From Dyella_B sp035486915 (GTDB taxonomy: Bacteria; Pseudomonadota; Gammaproteobacteria; Xanthomonadales; Rhodanobacteraceae), in contig NZ_DATHMR010000178.1 in NCBI RefSeq assembly GCF_035486915.1, positions 1-62,701 of the forward strand: DNA of 62,701 nt. The letters are read 5' to 3'. A program made the position numbers and the translations under genes. The stretch's first letter is position 1, and every line of letters starts with the position of its first letter. Under the pieces are notes generated by a model. It searched no databases. It was not told where the DNA came from and saw only the letters and a list, made by a program, of their open reading frames with translations. Positions 31,436-40,348 of the stretch are shown here, piece by piece.

Positions 31436-32050
31436 TTACGGCGCCTTACCAGTCTGCAACTGCTCGACGATGGTGAGCGACTTCTTGACGTGATCCTGAG
31501 GCTTAAGATGATCGGCCTCGGATGAAAGTGTCGCGATGATCTTGCCGTCACGGCCAATGACGAACGTGGTGCGTTCGATGAAGCCGTGATCGATGGCGAC
31601 ACCGCGCACGTCCTTCGCACCGGCCTGCGCACCTTCCGTCTTGAGGTTGAAGGACGTTGCAATGCTGCCATTGGCATCCGACGCCACCGGGAACTTGCCG
31701 GCGCAGTAGTTCGGGTCGGATGAAAACGTGTTCAGGCGCTTGATGCTGTCTTCCGACACACCAATGATGGTGGCGCCGGCGGCATCGAATTTATCCTTCT
31801 GCGTGGCAAAGGTGTGCGCTTCGATATCGCAGCCGCCCGTGTACGCCGAGGGATAGAAATAAACGACGACGGGCCCTTTCTTCAACGCATCCTTGAGGGA
31901 AAACGTGAAGTCTTTGCCGGCCAGGCTGGCTTGAGCGGTGAAATCGGGCGCCTGAGTGCCTGTGCTCAGCGCAGCGAGCGCGGATGTGGCGAAAACCAGC
32001 GAGGTTGCGATCACACCTACGGCGATCGTGCCTGCGAGATACTTTTTCAT
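31436..32050 (-). CDS. Exported peroxiredoxin (AhpC/TSA, BCP-like)
   Basis: Thiol peroxidase that reduces hydroperoxides, predicted periplasmic: signal peptide 1-26 (SLVFATSALA-ALS). The 204-residue protein has the peroxiredoxin active site YPSAYTGGC, with Pro67, Thr71 and peroxidatic Cys74 fitting PxxxTxxC. Cys116 in DPNYCAGKF is a candidate resolving cysteine. Most BCP/PrxQ enzymes are cytosolic, so export is noteworthy. It stands 49 bases downstream of the XRE gene on the same strand, so readthrough from that promoter is possible. Confidence 0.9.
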   Translation of the reverse strand: MKKYLAGTIAVGVIATSLVFATSALAALSTGTQAPDFTAQASLAGKDFTFSLKDALKKGPVVVYFYPSAYTGGCDIEAHTFATQKDKFDAAGATIIGVSEDSIKRLNTFSSDPNYCAGKFPVASDANGSIATSFNLKTEGAQAGAKDVRGVAIDHGFIERTTFVIGRDGKIIATLSSEADHLKPQDHVKKSLTIVEQLQTGKAP

Positions 32051-32099
32051 TACGGCGTTCCTCTGGATATGTTCGATGAAGCGAGGGATGAAAATCCGG

Positions 32100-33059
32100 T
32101 CAGCTACGCATCCGTACCTTGCGGGCGTGCTTTGCGTCGACCCTATCCACGTTTTCGTTCGCAGATTGAGGCTTGGTGTGAGTGCCGTTTTGCCGTGCCG
32201 AAGTTTTATCAGCGTTGTCCTGCAATGCCTGTGAAGGATGGGACTTGACCAATGTCATGATCCGCTGCGCATCGGCGGCCGTCGCCGGATTGTAGATCAC
32301 CATGCTGAGGTCGGGTCGCCCATCGACGGCAAAAGCCGAATATTCCATAGAGATCAACCCAAGATGCGGATGCCGCAGGTATTTGGTGCCCTGCCCGTAA
32401 GCCTGGACATCGTTGCTGCGCCACATCTGTGCAAAATCGGGGCTGCGTTCACTGAGTTCGTCCACAAGCGCCTCCACTTCCTTGGAGGCCCCTGCCCGCG
32501 CTGCGTCGGCGCGGAATGCGGCGACACAGAATCGCGCGACACTTTCCCAATCAAGCTGCGCTTCGCGTACATGGGGATCGAAGAAGATGAGACGCAGAAT
32601 GTTTCGTTGGTGAGCCTCCAACGCGTCGTAATCGCGCAACACGACCGAAGCGGCACGATTCCACGCAATGACGTCCCATGTGGCCGTTTTTATGAAAGCG
32701 GGCGTGAATTCCAATGCATCGAGCACGCGTTGAAGACGTGGCGTAACGCCGTCAACCGCGTGATAGCGCACTTCGGGTGTACGCCCCAGCGCAAGCAGAA
32801 AGATGTGTTCGCGCTCCACATCCGTCAGCATCAATGCCCGGGCAATGCGATCGAGCACATCGGGCGATGGGGCACCGCCTCTTCCCTGCTCGAGCCAGGT
32901 GTACCAGGTAGCGCTGACGTTGGCGCGCTGTGCGACTTCTTCGCGCCGCAGTCCGGGTGTCCGTCTTCGTTTCAACGGAAAACCGAGAGCTGCCGGATCG
33001 AGCTTGGAGCGGCGATCCTTGAGGTAATTGCCAAGCGGATTGTCGTTGGAGCCAGGCAT
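32100..33059 (-). CDS. XRE-type regulator with MmyB-like ligand domain
   Basis: Transcriptional regulator of about 319 residues. The N-terminal helix-turn-helix (about 8-75) contains RRTPGLRREEVAQRANVSATWYTWLEQGR, the hallmark of this family; the MmyB-like ligand-binding region follows (about 105-270), with WDVIAWNRAA and FFDPHVREAQLDWE. Such domains can bind fatty-acid-like ligands. The C-terminal 45 residues are Lys/Asn-rich and unusual. ATG 33059 is taken; a TTG two codons upstream is the alternative. It is divergent from an SDR gene, its probable target, with an operator-like palindrome between. Confidence 0.88.
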   Translation of the reverse strand: MPGSNDNPLGNYLKDRRSKLDPAALGFPLKRRRTPGLRREEVAQRANVSATWYTWLEQGRGGAPSPDVLDRIARALMLTDVEREHIFLLALGRTPEVRYHAVDGVTPRLQRVLDALEFTPAFIKTATWDVIAWNRAASVVLRDYDALEAHQRNILRLIFFDPHVREAQLDWESVARFCVAAFRADAARAGASKEVEALVDELSERSPDFAQMWRSNDVQAYGQGTKYLRHPHLGLISMEYSAFAVDGRPDLSMVIYNPATAADAQRIMTLVKSHPSQALQDNADKTSARQNGTHTKPQSANENVDRVDAKHARKVRMRS

Positions 33060-33100
33060 GGTCAACCCGTTAGTTCAGCCTATTCGTTGAGCCTATTAGT

Positions 33101-33118
33101 CGTTATACCTGTATAACG
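33101..33118. promoter_or_regulatory. Candidate operator between XRE and SDR genes
   Basis: CGTTATAC-CT-GTATAACG, a perfect 8-bp inverted repeat in the 125-base gap between the divergent genes. A nearby direct repeat of AGCCTATT (33077 and 33091) adds structure. Likely bound by the adjacent XRE regulator; inferred. Confidence 0.55.
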
Positions 33119-33184
33119 CCACTACTTTACCCGGATAGCTTACGAGCTGACAGTAACCCTCGTCTATAACCGGAGGATGTAACC

Positions 33185-34075
33185 ATGCGTGTTTTTGTTA
33201 CGGGGGCGACGGGATTCGTAGGCTCGGCGGTCGTCAAAGAGCTGCTTGCCGCGGGGCACAAGGTGACGGGTCTGGTTCGTTCGGATGAAGGTGCCAAATC
33301 CCTCGCCGCAGTGGGTGCCGAGGTCCATCGGGGCGATCTGGAAGATCTGGAGAGCCTGCGCCGCGGAGCAGCCGCGTCGGATGGTGTCATCCATACCGCT
33401 TTTATCCATGATTTCTCGAAGTTTGCGGCCAACTGCGAGATCGACAAACGAGCCATCGAAGCACTCGGCGCTGAACTTGCCGGCTCGAAGCGGCCACTCA
33501 TCGTCACGTCGGGAACGGGATTGCTTCAAGCCGGCGGCACGGTCACCGAAGACACCTTACCCCCTGCCTCCACTGCGATTCCACGCGTTTCGGAACAGAC
33601 GGCTTTGGCGATGCTGCCGCAAGGCGTTCACGCGTCCGTTGTTCGCCTGCCGCCATCGGTTCATGGCGAGGGCGATCACGGCTTCGTTCCGAGAATTATC
33701 GGTTTCGCACGCGAAAAAGGTGAATCGGTTTACATCGGCGATGGCAACAATCATTGGTCGGCCGTGCATCGATCGGATGCGGCGCATCTTTACAGGTTGG
33801 TGCTTGAGAAAGGCTCTGCGGGAGCTCGCTATCACGCCACCGCTGAAGAAGGCGTACCGTTCCGTGACATCGCCGCCGTCATCGGTAAACGCCTGAATAT
33901 TCCGGTCGTCAGCAAAACACTGGAGGAAGCATCCAGTCACTTTGGATGGTTCACGCATTTCGCAAACATGGGCAACCTGGCATCAAGTCAGCGAACCCGC
34001 GAGCAGCTCGGATGGCAGCCAAAGCACATTGGACTCATCGCCGATGTCGATCATCCGTATTACTTCAAAACCTGA
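33185..34075 (+). CDS. NAD-dependent epimerase/dehydratase-like SDR
   Basis: Extended-type SDR of 296 residues. The nucleotide-binding motif TGATGFVG (6-13) is intact at the N-terminus. The usual YxxxK is not obvious in the expected region, so it is closer to atypical NAD(P)-binding SDRs than to true sugar epimerases; VRLPPSVHGEGDHGF and HWSAVHRSDAA are the typical mid-protein segments. GGAGG lies 8 bases before the ATG. It is divergent from the XRE gene and probably its target. Substrate unknown. Confidence 0.87.
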   Translation: MRVFVTGATGFVGSAVVKELLAAGHKVTGLVRSDEGAKSLAAVGAEVHRGDLEDLESLRRGAAASDGVIHTAFIHDFSKFAANCEIDKRAIEALGAELAGSKRPLIVTSGTGLLQAGGTVTEDTLPPASTAIPRVSEQTALAMLPQGVHASVVRLPPSVHGEGDHGFVPRIIGFAREKGESVYIGDGNNHWSAVHRSDAAHLYRLVLEKGSAGARYHATAEEGVPFRDIAAVIGKRLNIPVVSKTLEEASSHFGWFTHFANMGNLASSQRTREQLGWQPKHIGLIADVDHPYYFKT

Positions 34076-34098
34076 TGGCACGAGGCTGGTGCCCAGCC

Positions 34099-34680
34099 CT
34101 ACCTGGCCGCGTGCCAATTAAAAACAGCGGCAGGCACTAGCGTTTCAAGCGAAAAATCCATGGCTGCGTACATGTCCAGCATGTCACGCAGCATGGATTC
34201 CAATCGTTGGTCACGCAGGTTGGGTTCGTAGAGCGCCCTTTGTTGAATGTCATCGAGCACAGTTGATGACCACTGGTAGAGCGCATCCGCGTGTTCGGAC
34301 AGCCTTCCTCTCAACCACGCTTTCAATGGCGTGTGCAGCGTGTACCCGTAACGTTCGGCAATACGTGACGCAAATTCGGGCGCGATGGTCTCAATGCCAC
34401 GAAACCATTCGGTATACCCTCCTGCTGCTTCATTGACGATGGTGGGTGCAACGGCTCGATGCGCGGGCCAGCGTTCGATAAAGAGTCGTTCAACGCGACG
34501 CGCCTCGCGCAGTTGAGTGGTTTCGATCAATAACCCTCGCTCCAGGTCAAAATATGCGTAAAAGCGCGGATGGAAGGCCCGAAAGCGCTCGAACGGATCA
34601 TGCGTCAAGCCAACCTTGACGAGGTCCTCGCCCAGGTTCGGAAGCACATAGACATACGTTCGACCGCCACGCTCTCTCAC
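34099..34680 (-). CDS. GIY-YIG/T5orf172-like domain protein
   Basis: A 193-residue protein from GTG 34680. The N-terminal part TYVYVLPNLGEDLVKVGLTHDPFERFRAFH resembles the GIY-YIG core, with YVYVL and VKVGLT standing for the GIY and YIG strands and Arg in the expected helix. NEAAGGYTEWFRG then matches a group of uncharacterised Xanthomonadales GIY-YIG proteins. The frame is open upstream to GTG 34956, adding 92 residues that look unlike the family; the homologue-like part begins at 34680, so I take that start, without a clear ribosome site. Nuclease activity is not assured. Confidence 0.65.
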   Translation of the reverse strand: MRERGGRTYVYVLPNLGEDLVKVGLTHDPFERFRAFHPRFYAYFDLERGLLIETTQLREARRVERLFIERWPAHRAVAPTIVNEAAGGYTEWFRGIETIAPEFASRIAERYGYTLHTPLKAWLRGRLSEHADALYQWSSTVLDDIQQRALYEPNLRDQRLESMLRDMLDMYAAMDFSLETLVPAAVFNWHAAR

Positions 34681-34975
34681 CGCACTTGAAACCTCGCACT
34701 CATAGTTACTTGGCACCCCCGTAAAGCATGCGCCTTTGCGGTTGCATCGAATCATAATCCATTGTTTTGACCATGCATTTGTGCCAGTGTCGCCGCACGC
34801 TGCGATCGCACCCATCGCCGCTGGATTGATGGTTCCTTGCGCGGCTTTCGTTGCGAAAAGTAAAACTCGAACGTCTTTGATCTCTGCCACAGTGCTGCGT
34901 ATCAAGCCTTGGAAACCGAGTGAAATAAGCAGGTCAACCGAGTTAGAGAAAGGCACGTTTCAGGTACTTCTGTAA

Positions 34976-35182
34976 CTATCCGCCGTAGAATCGGTAGCGC
35001 GAATGGAACGCACTGTCGCGTTGCTTGGTAAAAGCAATGTATTCGTTGGTGACAAGAGCGCCCGGATAAGCCGCATGGGCAGGATTCAAGGTGATTGAGG
35101 ATGTGACCCTGACAAACCGATTCCATGGCACGTCGTTCGACCGATAGACCCCTTCTTTGTCTTCTGTCGTGGCATTGGGCAT
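34976..35182 (-). CDS. Small hypothetical protein (uncertain)
   Basis: A 68-residue frame (MPNATTEDKEGVYRSNDVPW...) in the gap before the GIY-YIG gene. It has a plausible amino-acid mix and ends HSRYRFYGG, but lacks a ribosome site and I recognise no family. It could be a real short gene, a remnant, or chance. Confidence 0.25.
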   Translation of the reverse strand: MPNATTEDKEGVYRSNDVPWNRFVRVTSSITLNPAHAAYPGALVTNEYIAFTKQRDSAFHSRYRFYGG

Positions 35183-35207
35183 CTAAAAATAAGATGAGAA
35201 TTACTGC

Positions 35208-37139
35208 ATGAATGCTGCACTAAAGGCACCTGCCAGCTGGCAAGCCATTGTTTTTGGTTTGATCACACTTATAGCCTGCGTGGCGGCCTTTGTTGGATTG
35301 TCAAACAGCAGCTTGTGGATCGACGAACTGCTATCCGTCTATCTGGTTAATCATCACGATGGCTTGGGTGAGGTTTTCCGTCGTCAGCTTACCGATGCGC
35401 ACCCTCCCGTGTACTCATTCTTCTTATACGGTTGGACGCGCGTTGCAGGTTTTTCGGAATTGGCCTTACGCCTGCCGAGCGCTATGTTCGCAGTGCTGGC
35501 CATCGTCGTTTTCGCGATCGGTACGAGGCGCGTGCTCAGCACCACAGCGATTGCTTTTGCGTGCGCTGTCGCAGCCACTTCGGATTTCTGGTTTTATCAA
35601 TCGCAAAACGCACGCAGTTATACGTTGTGCATGGTCCTGGCTTCGGCCATGTTGGCTGTTGCCATCGCATTTCGCAGAAGGGTTCGCAGCCAGCCCCATT
35701 TTCCAGTAGCGCTTTGGATAGAGCTCAGTCTGCTGGCTTTGGTTGCCAGCTTTACTCACGCCTATCTTCTGCTAGGACAGGGCATGGTTTTGTTTGTCCT
35801 GATTCTTACTATACCGGCGTGGCGCACACGTGCAGCGTTGGTTGCTACGGGCTTGGTGGTACTGGGCTTCAACGTCGTTTACTACAAAATACTGATGCAT
35901 TCTTCTGAGCACAATCTGCAAGATATGTGGTTCAGCAACGACGCCGGTTTTTTTAACCAGCAATTACATCAGGCGCTTACTTTGCTCGTCGCTGGACAGG
36001 TAGCCATCGTGGTGGCGCTGCTACTTGTTTTTGCGTGTCGACAGCGCATTAACCGCGAGCCTTTTTTTGTCTTTAATGATCAGGATACACGCTGGACAAC
36101 GATCGTCGCTTGCGCAGTCCTTGTTGGGGTCATCGTTTGTGGCATTGGCGTATCGATTGCCGTTGCACCATCTTTCTCGGATCGTAACCTACTGACATGT
36201 TCGCCATTTGCGTGGTTTCTGGCGGGGCGTCTTTACGACGCCGCCGGGCCACGAGGCGACACGCGCAGAAGTTCGATCCTCGCTATATTGGCAATGCTCT
36301 TGGTTGGCTCCTATTTGTTGCTTTTGCCGGGGCGGGAGCTATCACGAAACGAAAATTGGCGTGCAACCGCTCACTACGTAGAGCAGCTACCGGGATGCGC
36401 CGGTCAAACGTTGCCTGTCGTGCTTCCGTATCGATTTGGCCATGAATCGGAATTTTTTCGGACGCTCGCCCAAAACGCCTACTTTGACTATTACATGCCA
36501 GCGGGAGTACAGACAGCGGCTTACATGCCGCGAGAACTGGCTGCGAGACACCCCATGCCAGGGTTACCTGAATTGCTCGCGTCACGCGCCGCCAATGCCG
36601 ACACGGGAGCTTGCTCGTTGCTTGCCTGGAACGTCCATGACCCGGATGAGGGGCGCGCACTTAAGATCGCACTGGATTTGGCACGGCAACCCGGCATTGC
36701 ACAGCATCGCGTATTGATGCAGGAATTCAATACCTACACGCGCCCACACCTGAAGTTGAAGCTGAAATGGCAAACCACGCCAGAAGGCTATGTGTATGTA
36801 GCCATCCCTAAAGCGCCAGTTGACTCTCCCGTCGAAGCGCCGGCCACTCCCCATGTGCAACTAACGAAACAAGATGCCAAGGTGTTGGGTGATCAAGTCA
36901 TTGTCGATTACTTGACGAGCCATGCAGGCAACGCTGGAGCTCCTTACACGGTGGACGTGTACTCCATTCAGCGTTGGAATGGAAAGACCGTTCACCAGGA
37001 TTTTCTGGCCGTCCAGCGCATAACCTGCGACGTGCTGGCTAGCAAGATAAATTGGGACGTATGGCCCAATCCTACTTATCCGGGTTGCAGTCCGCTGCCT
37101 GCGCCCACCCCGGCCAATCAAATTGACGGGGGCTTGTGA
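35208..37139 (+). CDS. Integral-membrane glycosyltransferase (GT39/PMT-like)
   Basis: A 643-residue membrane protein: about nine or ten hydrophobic segments in the first 380 residues, then a periplasmic soluble region of about 260 residues. The first loop has SSLWIDELLSVY followed by AHPPVYSFFLYGW, the arrangement of acidic residues and HPP typical of GT-C lipid-linked sugar transferases (ArnT/PMT-like). LTCSPFAWFLAGRLYDAAG follows a later loop. The donor is probably a polyprenyl-phosphate sugar and the acceptor is unknown. The C-terminal part with VDVYSIQRWNGKTVHQDF is not recognised. It stands alone, separate from any visible polysaccharide cluster. Confidence 0.75.
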   Translation: MNAALKAPASWQAIVFGLITLIACVAAFVGLSNSSLWIDELLSVYLVNHHDGLGEVFRRQLTDAHPPVYSFFLYGWTRVAGFSELALRLPSAMFAVLAIVVFAIGTRRVLSTTAIAFACAVAATSDFWFYQSQNARSYTLCMVLASAMLAVAIAFRRRVRSQPHFPVALWIELSLLALVASFTHAYLLLGQGMVLFVLILTIPAWRTRAALVATGLVVLGFNVVYYKILMHSSEHNLQDMWFSNDAGFFNQQLHQALTLLVAGQVAIVVALLLVFACRQRINREPFFVFNDQDTRWTTIVACAVLVGVIVCGIGVSIAVAPSFSDRNLLTCSPFAWFLAGRLYDAAGPRGDTRRSSILAILAMLLVGSYLLLLPGRELSRNENWRATAHYVEQLPGCAGQTLPVVLPYRFGHESEFFRTLAQNAYFDYYMPAGVQTAAYMPRELAARHPMPGLPELLASRAANADTGACSLLAWNVHDPDEGRALKIALDLARQPGIAQHRVLMQEFNTYTRPHLKLKLKWQTTPEGYVYVAIPKAPVDSPVEAPATPHVQLTKQDAKVLGDQVIVDYLTSHAGNAGAPYTVDVYSIQRWNGKTVHQDFLAVQRITCDVLASKINWDVWPNPTYPGCSPLPAPTPANQIDGGL

Positions 37140-37196
37140 TGAAATTCAAACTAAATAAGGCACATTCTTAGACACCTTTACAGGTAGTCTGAACGA

Positions 37197-38087
37197 ATGA
37201 ATGACGCAAGAAATGAGAGCGATCTGACGATTGGACTGGCGTTGCGCGCAGCGGCAGCAAAGGAATGCAAATCACTGCAGCGTTCGTTGGCGCTGAAAAA
37301 GCAACGCCACGACAATATTCACCGTGCCCGTAAGTCATGCCGGCGTCTGCGGAGTCTGCTTGCCTTCCTGGCTCCACAACCCACCAAACAAGTAACCGCA
37401 CTGGACAATGCACTACGTCAGCTTTTGCGTGAATTCTCCGTATTGCGCGATGCGCATATAGCCAAACGTACGGCACGGTTGTTGGCCTCAGCGCACGAAG
37501 CCAGATTGACACCTGCACTTTTGGGTGCGCTTCAAAAGCACAGCATCGAACTGCTCCGTGACGCACTCAAGGCCGACCCCGATTGGCGACGCAAACGCAA
37601 CAAAGTGGAACGGCTTACAATCAGATTGCAGAGGCTACCCTGGCAGGACATCAGTCCTTCGCGGGTCAAGGACGTGATTGATCACAGCGCCAGGCGCGTG
37701 AAGAACGCGCGCAAAAAAGCCATGGACGAACGCACACCGGACAGTTTTCACCGCTGGCGTCGACGTGCACGAAAGCTGCGATACGAACTCGAACTTGCCA
37801 GCAAAGCCCGTAGGGCGGCAGGCATGAAGAACGAGCGTTCAAAACGTTATGCAGAGCGTGCAAAGAAGTTGGTGCTGGTAACCGACCGTCTTGGTTGGCG
37901 CCAGGACTTTCAGGTGTTCCTTCAAATGCTTGATGTGCTGGCAGATACCTCTGTCGATGCAGCTGCTTTGAGCCATGCACTAAAAAGGAAATCGTCGGAT
38001 CTTTCATCGCAGACCGCTTTATCGACGCCTAAGGGAAAAGCCATTCGCGCATATGTTGCGCAGGATTCCAGTCATCCACAACGCTGA
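37197..38087 (+). CDS. CHAD domain protein
   Basis: A 296-residue, strongly basic, all-helical protein. The CHAD domain covers most of it, with HDNIHRARKSCRRLRSLLAFL near the start and SFHRWRRRARKLRYELELA in the second half; these Arg/Lys/His-rich helices form the positively charged polyphosphate-binding surface of CHAD proteins. No CYTH triphosphatase domain is fused, so it is a CHAD-only protein, a polyphosphate-binding or granule-associated protein by analogy. No ppk or ppx gene is adjacent. Confidence 0.87.
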   Translation: MNDARNESDLTIGLALRAAAAKECKSLQRSLALKKQRHDNIHRARKSCRRLRSLLAFLAPQPTKQVTALDNALRQLLREFSVLRDAHIAKRTARLLASAHEARLTPALLGALQKHSIELLRDALKADPDWRRKRNKVERLTIRLQRLPWQDISPSRVKDVIDHSARRVKNARKKAMDERTPDSFHRWRRRARKLRYELELASKARRAAGMKNERSKRYAERAKKLVLVTDRLGWRQDFQVFLQMLDVLADTSVDAAALSHALKRKSSDLSSQTALSTPKGKAIRAYVAQDSSHPQR

Positions 38088-38096
38088 CGAATACCT

Positions 38097-38534
38097 TCAG
38101 TGACAGACCAGAACCGGGATACTGCAGCACGTCAACACCTTATTGGTTTCGCTGCCAAGCAAAAGCCTGTCGAGGGTGGTGTACCCGTGCGTGCCCATCA
38201 CAATCAGGTCGCACAGTTGCATTTTTGCAGCACCGACGATGGCCACATAGGGGCGCCGATCAAACGCATAGCCGCTTTGACAAGCGACGCCAGCCCGCTC
38301 CGCCAATGTCTGGATTTCCGCCAGATGGTGCTGGGCGCGCGCAATGGCACGTTCCGCATAGGAGTCTTCGGAGTGCTGAATGACGTCCGTGAAATACGCC
38401 ACGGCGGCCAGCGGCGCCAACACGTGAAATGCATAAACGCGCGCACCGACCTTGCTGGCTAGATCGATACCGATCTGCGCCGCATGCATGGCGTGATCGG
38501 AACCATCTGTCGGTATCAGAAAGTGCGAGAACAT
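38097..38534 (-). CDS. Universal stress protein (UspA family)
   Basis: A 145-residue single-domain Usp fold. It begins MFSHFLIPTDGSDHA, with the Asp of the nucleotide pocket, and ends with GTHGYTTLDRLLLGSETNKVLTCCSIPVLV, matching the ATP-binding G-2x-G-9x-G(S/T) pattern. It is therefore an ATP-binding type. Cytosolic. It faces the CHAD gene 9 bases away. Confidence 0.93.
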   Translation of the reverse strand: MFSHFLIPTDGSDHAMHAAQIGIDLASKVGARVYAFHVLAPLAAVAYFTDVIQHSEDSYAERAIARAQHHLAEIQTLAERAGVACQSGYAFDRRPYVAIVGAAKMQLCDLIVMGTHGYTTLDRLLLGSETNKVLTCCSIPVLVCH

Positions 38535-38674
38535 GATGCCTCCCCGAGTCTGCTGACCCGTATCGAACGCATCGTCGTGATGTCCATGTTGAATGCGACG
38601 GGTTTGTCGCCCTCATCAAAAGACTTGTTTCGATCTTACACCCGCCGTGCGCAATGGGCGGAACGCATCATGTC

Positions 38675-39346
38675 CTACGCAGTGGCTGCCAAAGCCCGAA
38701 TGTCTGCAGTTTCCAGGACGGCTTTGGCGTAACCATGCCTTACCACCGCGAGCATCGCCTGTCCAACCATCTCGGTTGTCAGAATATGGTTGGGCAAAAG
38801 TGCGCGTAATGGCGTCAACAGTGGCTTGGTTAGGCTATAGAACAGTTGATAAGAAGCCGTCTTGGATCGTATGCCGTGCAAGGGCTGGATAACGCCCGGG
38901 CGGAACACATACACCGCTTTGAACGGCAACCGTTGCAAAGCGTTTTCCGTCCGTCCTTTCACACGTGCCCACATGCTGCGGCCCTGCTCGGTGCTGTCCG
39001 TACCTGCGCCCGATACGTAAGTAAACGTCATGCCGGGATTCCAGGCCGCGAGCTTTTCGGCAACGGCGAGCGTGAGATCGTAAGTAAGATGGCTATAAGC
39101 CGCTTCGGTCATGCCCGCCGCCGATACCCCGAGACAGAAAAAGCAGGCATCGAAGCCCTGGAGTTCGGAAGCCATGGCGTCGACATCGAAGAGATTGTCC
39201 TGCACGACTTCCTTAAGCTTGGCGTTCTGCTGGCCAGTCCCTTTGCGGCCCACGGTCTGCACCAGTGCAACATCGCGAGCCTGCAGGCATTCGCGTAGAA
39301 CACCCTGCCCGACCATGCCGGTTGCGCCAAACAGCAGAACGTTCAT
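38675..39346 (-). CDS. NAD(P)-binding Rossmann protein (HTATIP2/YwnB-like)
   Basis: A 223-residue atypical SDR. The nucleotide-binding motif GATGMVG (7-13) opens the protein; AACFFCLGVSA-type and TFTYVSGAGTDST segments and FRPGVIQP match the HTATIP2-like oxidoreductase group. The active-site Tyr/Lys pattern of classical SDRs is not evident. ATG 39346 is preferred because GAGGAAAA lies upstream; the frame extends to 39406. Function in bacteria is unknown. Divergent from the sirtuin gene. Confidence 0.85.
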   Translation of the reverse strand: MNVLLFGATGMVGQGVLRECLQARDVALVQTVGRKGTGQQNAKLKEVVQDNLFDVDAMASELQGFDACFFCLGVSAAGMTEAAYSHLTYDLTLAVAEKLAAWNPGMTFTYVSGAGTDSTEQGRSMWARVKGRTENALQRLPFKAVYVFRPGVIQPLHGIRSKTASYQLFYSLTKPLLTPLRALLPNHILTTEMVGQAMLAVVRHGYAKAVLETADIRALAATA

Positions 39347-39475
39347 AAAGGTTTTCCTCAGGGAAGGCTCATGGGCCTGAATCCGTTCTAATGGCCGGCT
39401 CGCCACATTTCAACGTCGCCCATCAAATAGCGCGATAATCGGCTTATGATTTTTTATGGTGGTAGGGCCTGAAAT

Positions 39476-40348
39476 ATGGCGTATGTCGAAGCCGCACCCG
39501 TCGCAGCGGGGGATACGGCGCTTATCGATTTCATCGAGCGGCACCAGCGTCTGTTTGTGTTGACGGGCGCCGGGTGTAGCACCGATTCGGGTATTCCGGA
39601 CTATCGCGATGCCGACGGTGGCTGGAAGCGATCGCAGCCCGTCACGTATCAGGCATTCATGAGTGAGGTACTGACGCGCAAGCGCTATTGGGCGCGCAGC
39701 CTCATTGGGTGGCGACGATTCGGTCATGCGTTACCCAACGCCACTCATCACGCACTGGCCAAACTGGAGCAACGCGGAAACGTGCAGTTGTTGCTTACGC
39801 AGAACGTCGATGGCTTGCACCAACGTGCGGGTAGCCGCAATGTGGTCGACATGCATGGCCGGTTAGACACGGTGCGGTGCATGGGATGCGAAGGCCGCTT
39901 TCCGCGTCATGCTTTTCAATCGATGCTGCTGGAACACAACCCGGCGTGGGCAACGCTGGACGCTGCCGACGCGCCGGATGGCGATGCCGACCTGGATGGC
40001 CACGACTTTGCGACGTTCGTCATTCCGCCCTGCCCGGATTGCGGCGGCATGCTGAAACCGGATGTGGTGTTCTTCGGCGAAAACGTGCCGCGCGATCGCG
40101 TGGCTACGGCAATGAAAGCGCTGGACGACGCCGACGCAATGCTGGTGGTCGGCTCGTCACTCATGGTTTTCTCGGGCTATCGTTTTGCGCACGCGGCCGC
40201 AAAAGCTGGCAAGCCCATCGCTGCCGTCAATTTGGGACGCACTCGCGCCGATCCATTGTTGAACTTGAAGATTGAACAGCCGTGCGCGGAAGCGCTGGCC
40301 TTTCTGCTGCGCGATACTTCAGCGGCGGGCGCGGAAGAAATCGCGTAA
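39476..40348 (+). CDS. Sir2-family NAD-dependent protein deacylase
   Basis: Removes acyl groups from protein lysines using NAD+. The 290-residue sirtuin has GAGCSTDSGIPDYR (31-44), TQNVDGLH (108-115; Asn110 and Asp112), the catalytic His127 in VDMHG, and a zinc ribbon of Cys135/Cys138 and Cys186/Cys189. The long insert between the Cys pairs and the phrase YRDADGGWKR suit the class II/SIRT4-like group rather than CobB class III (which carries a Tyr/Arg pair). Its 3' end overlaps tadA by 30 bases tail to tail. Confidence 0.92.
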   Translation: MAYVEAAPVAAGDTALIDFIERHQRLFVLTGAGCSTDSGIPDYRDADGGWKRSQPVTYQAFMSEVLTRKRYWARSLIGWRRFGHALPNATHHALAKLEQRGNVQLLLTQNVDGLHQRAGSRNVVDMHGRLDTVRCMGCEGRFPRHAFQSMLLEHNPAWATLDAADAPDGDADLDGHDFATFVIPPCPDCGGMLKPDVVFFGENVPRDRVATAMKALDDADAMLVVGSSLMVFSGYRFAHAAAKAGKPIAAVNLGRTRADPLLNLKIEQPCAEALAFLLRDTSAAGAEEIA

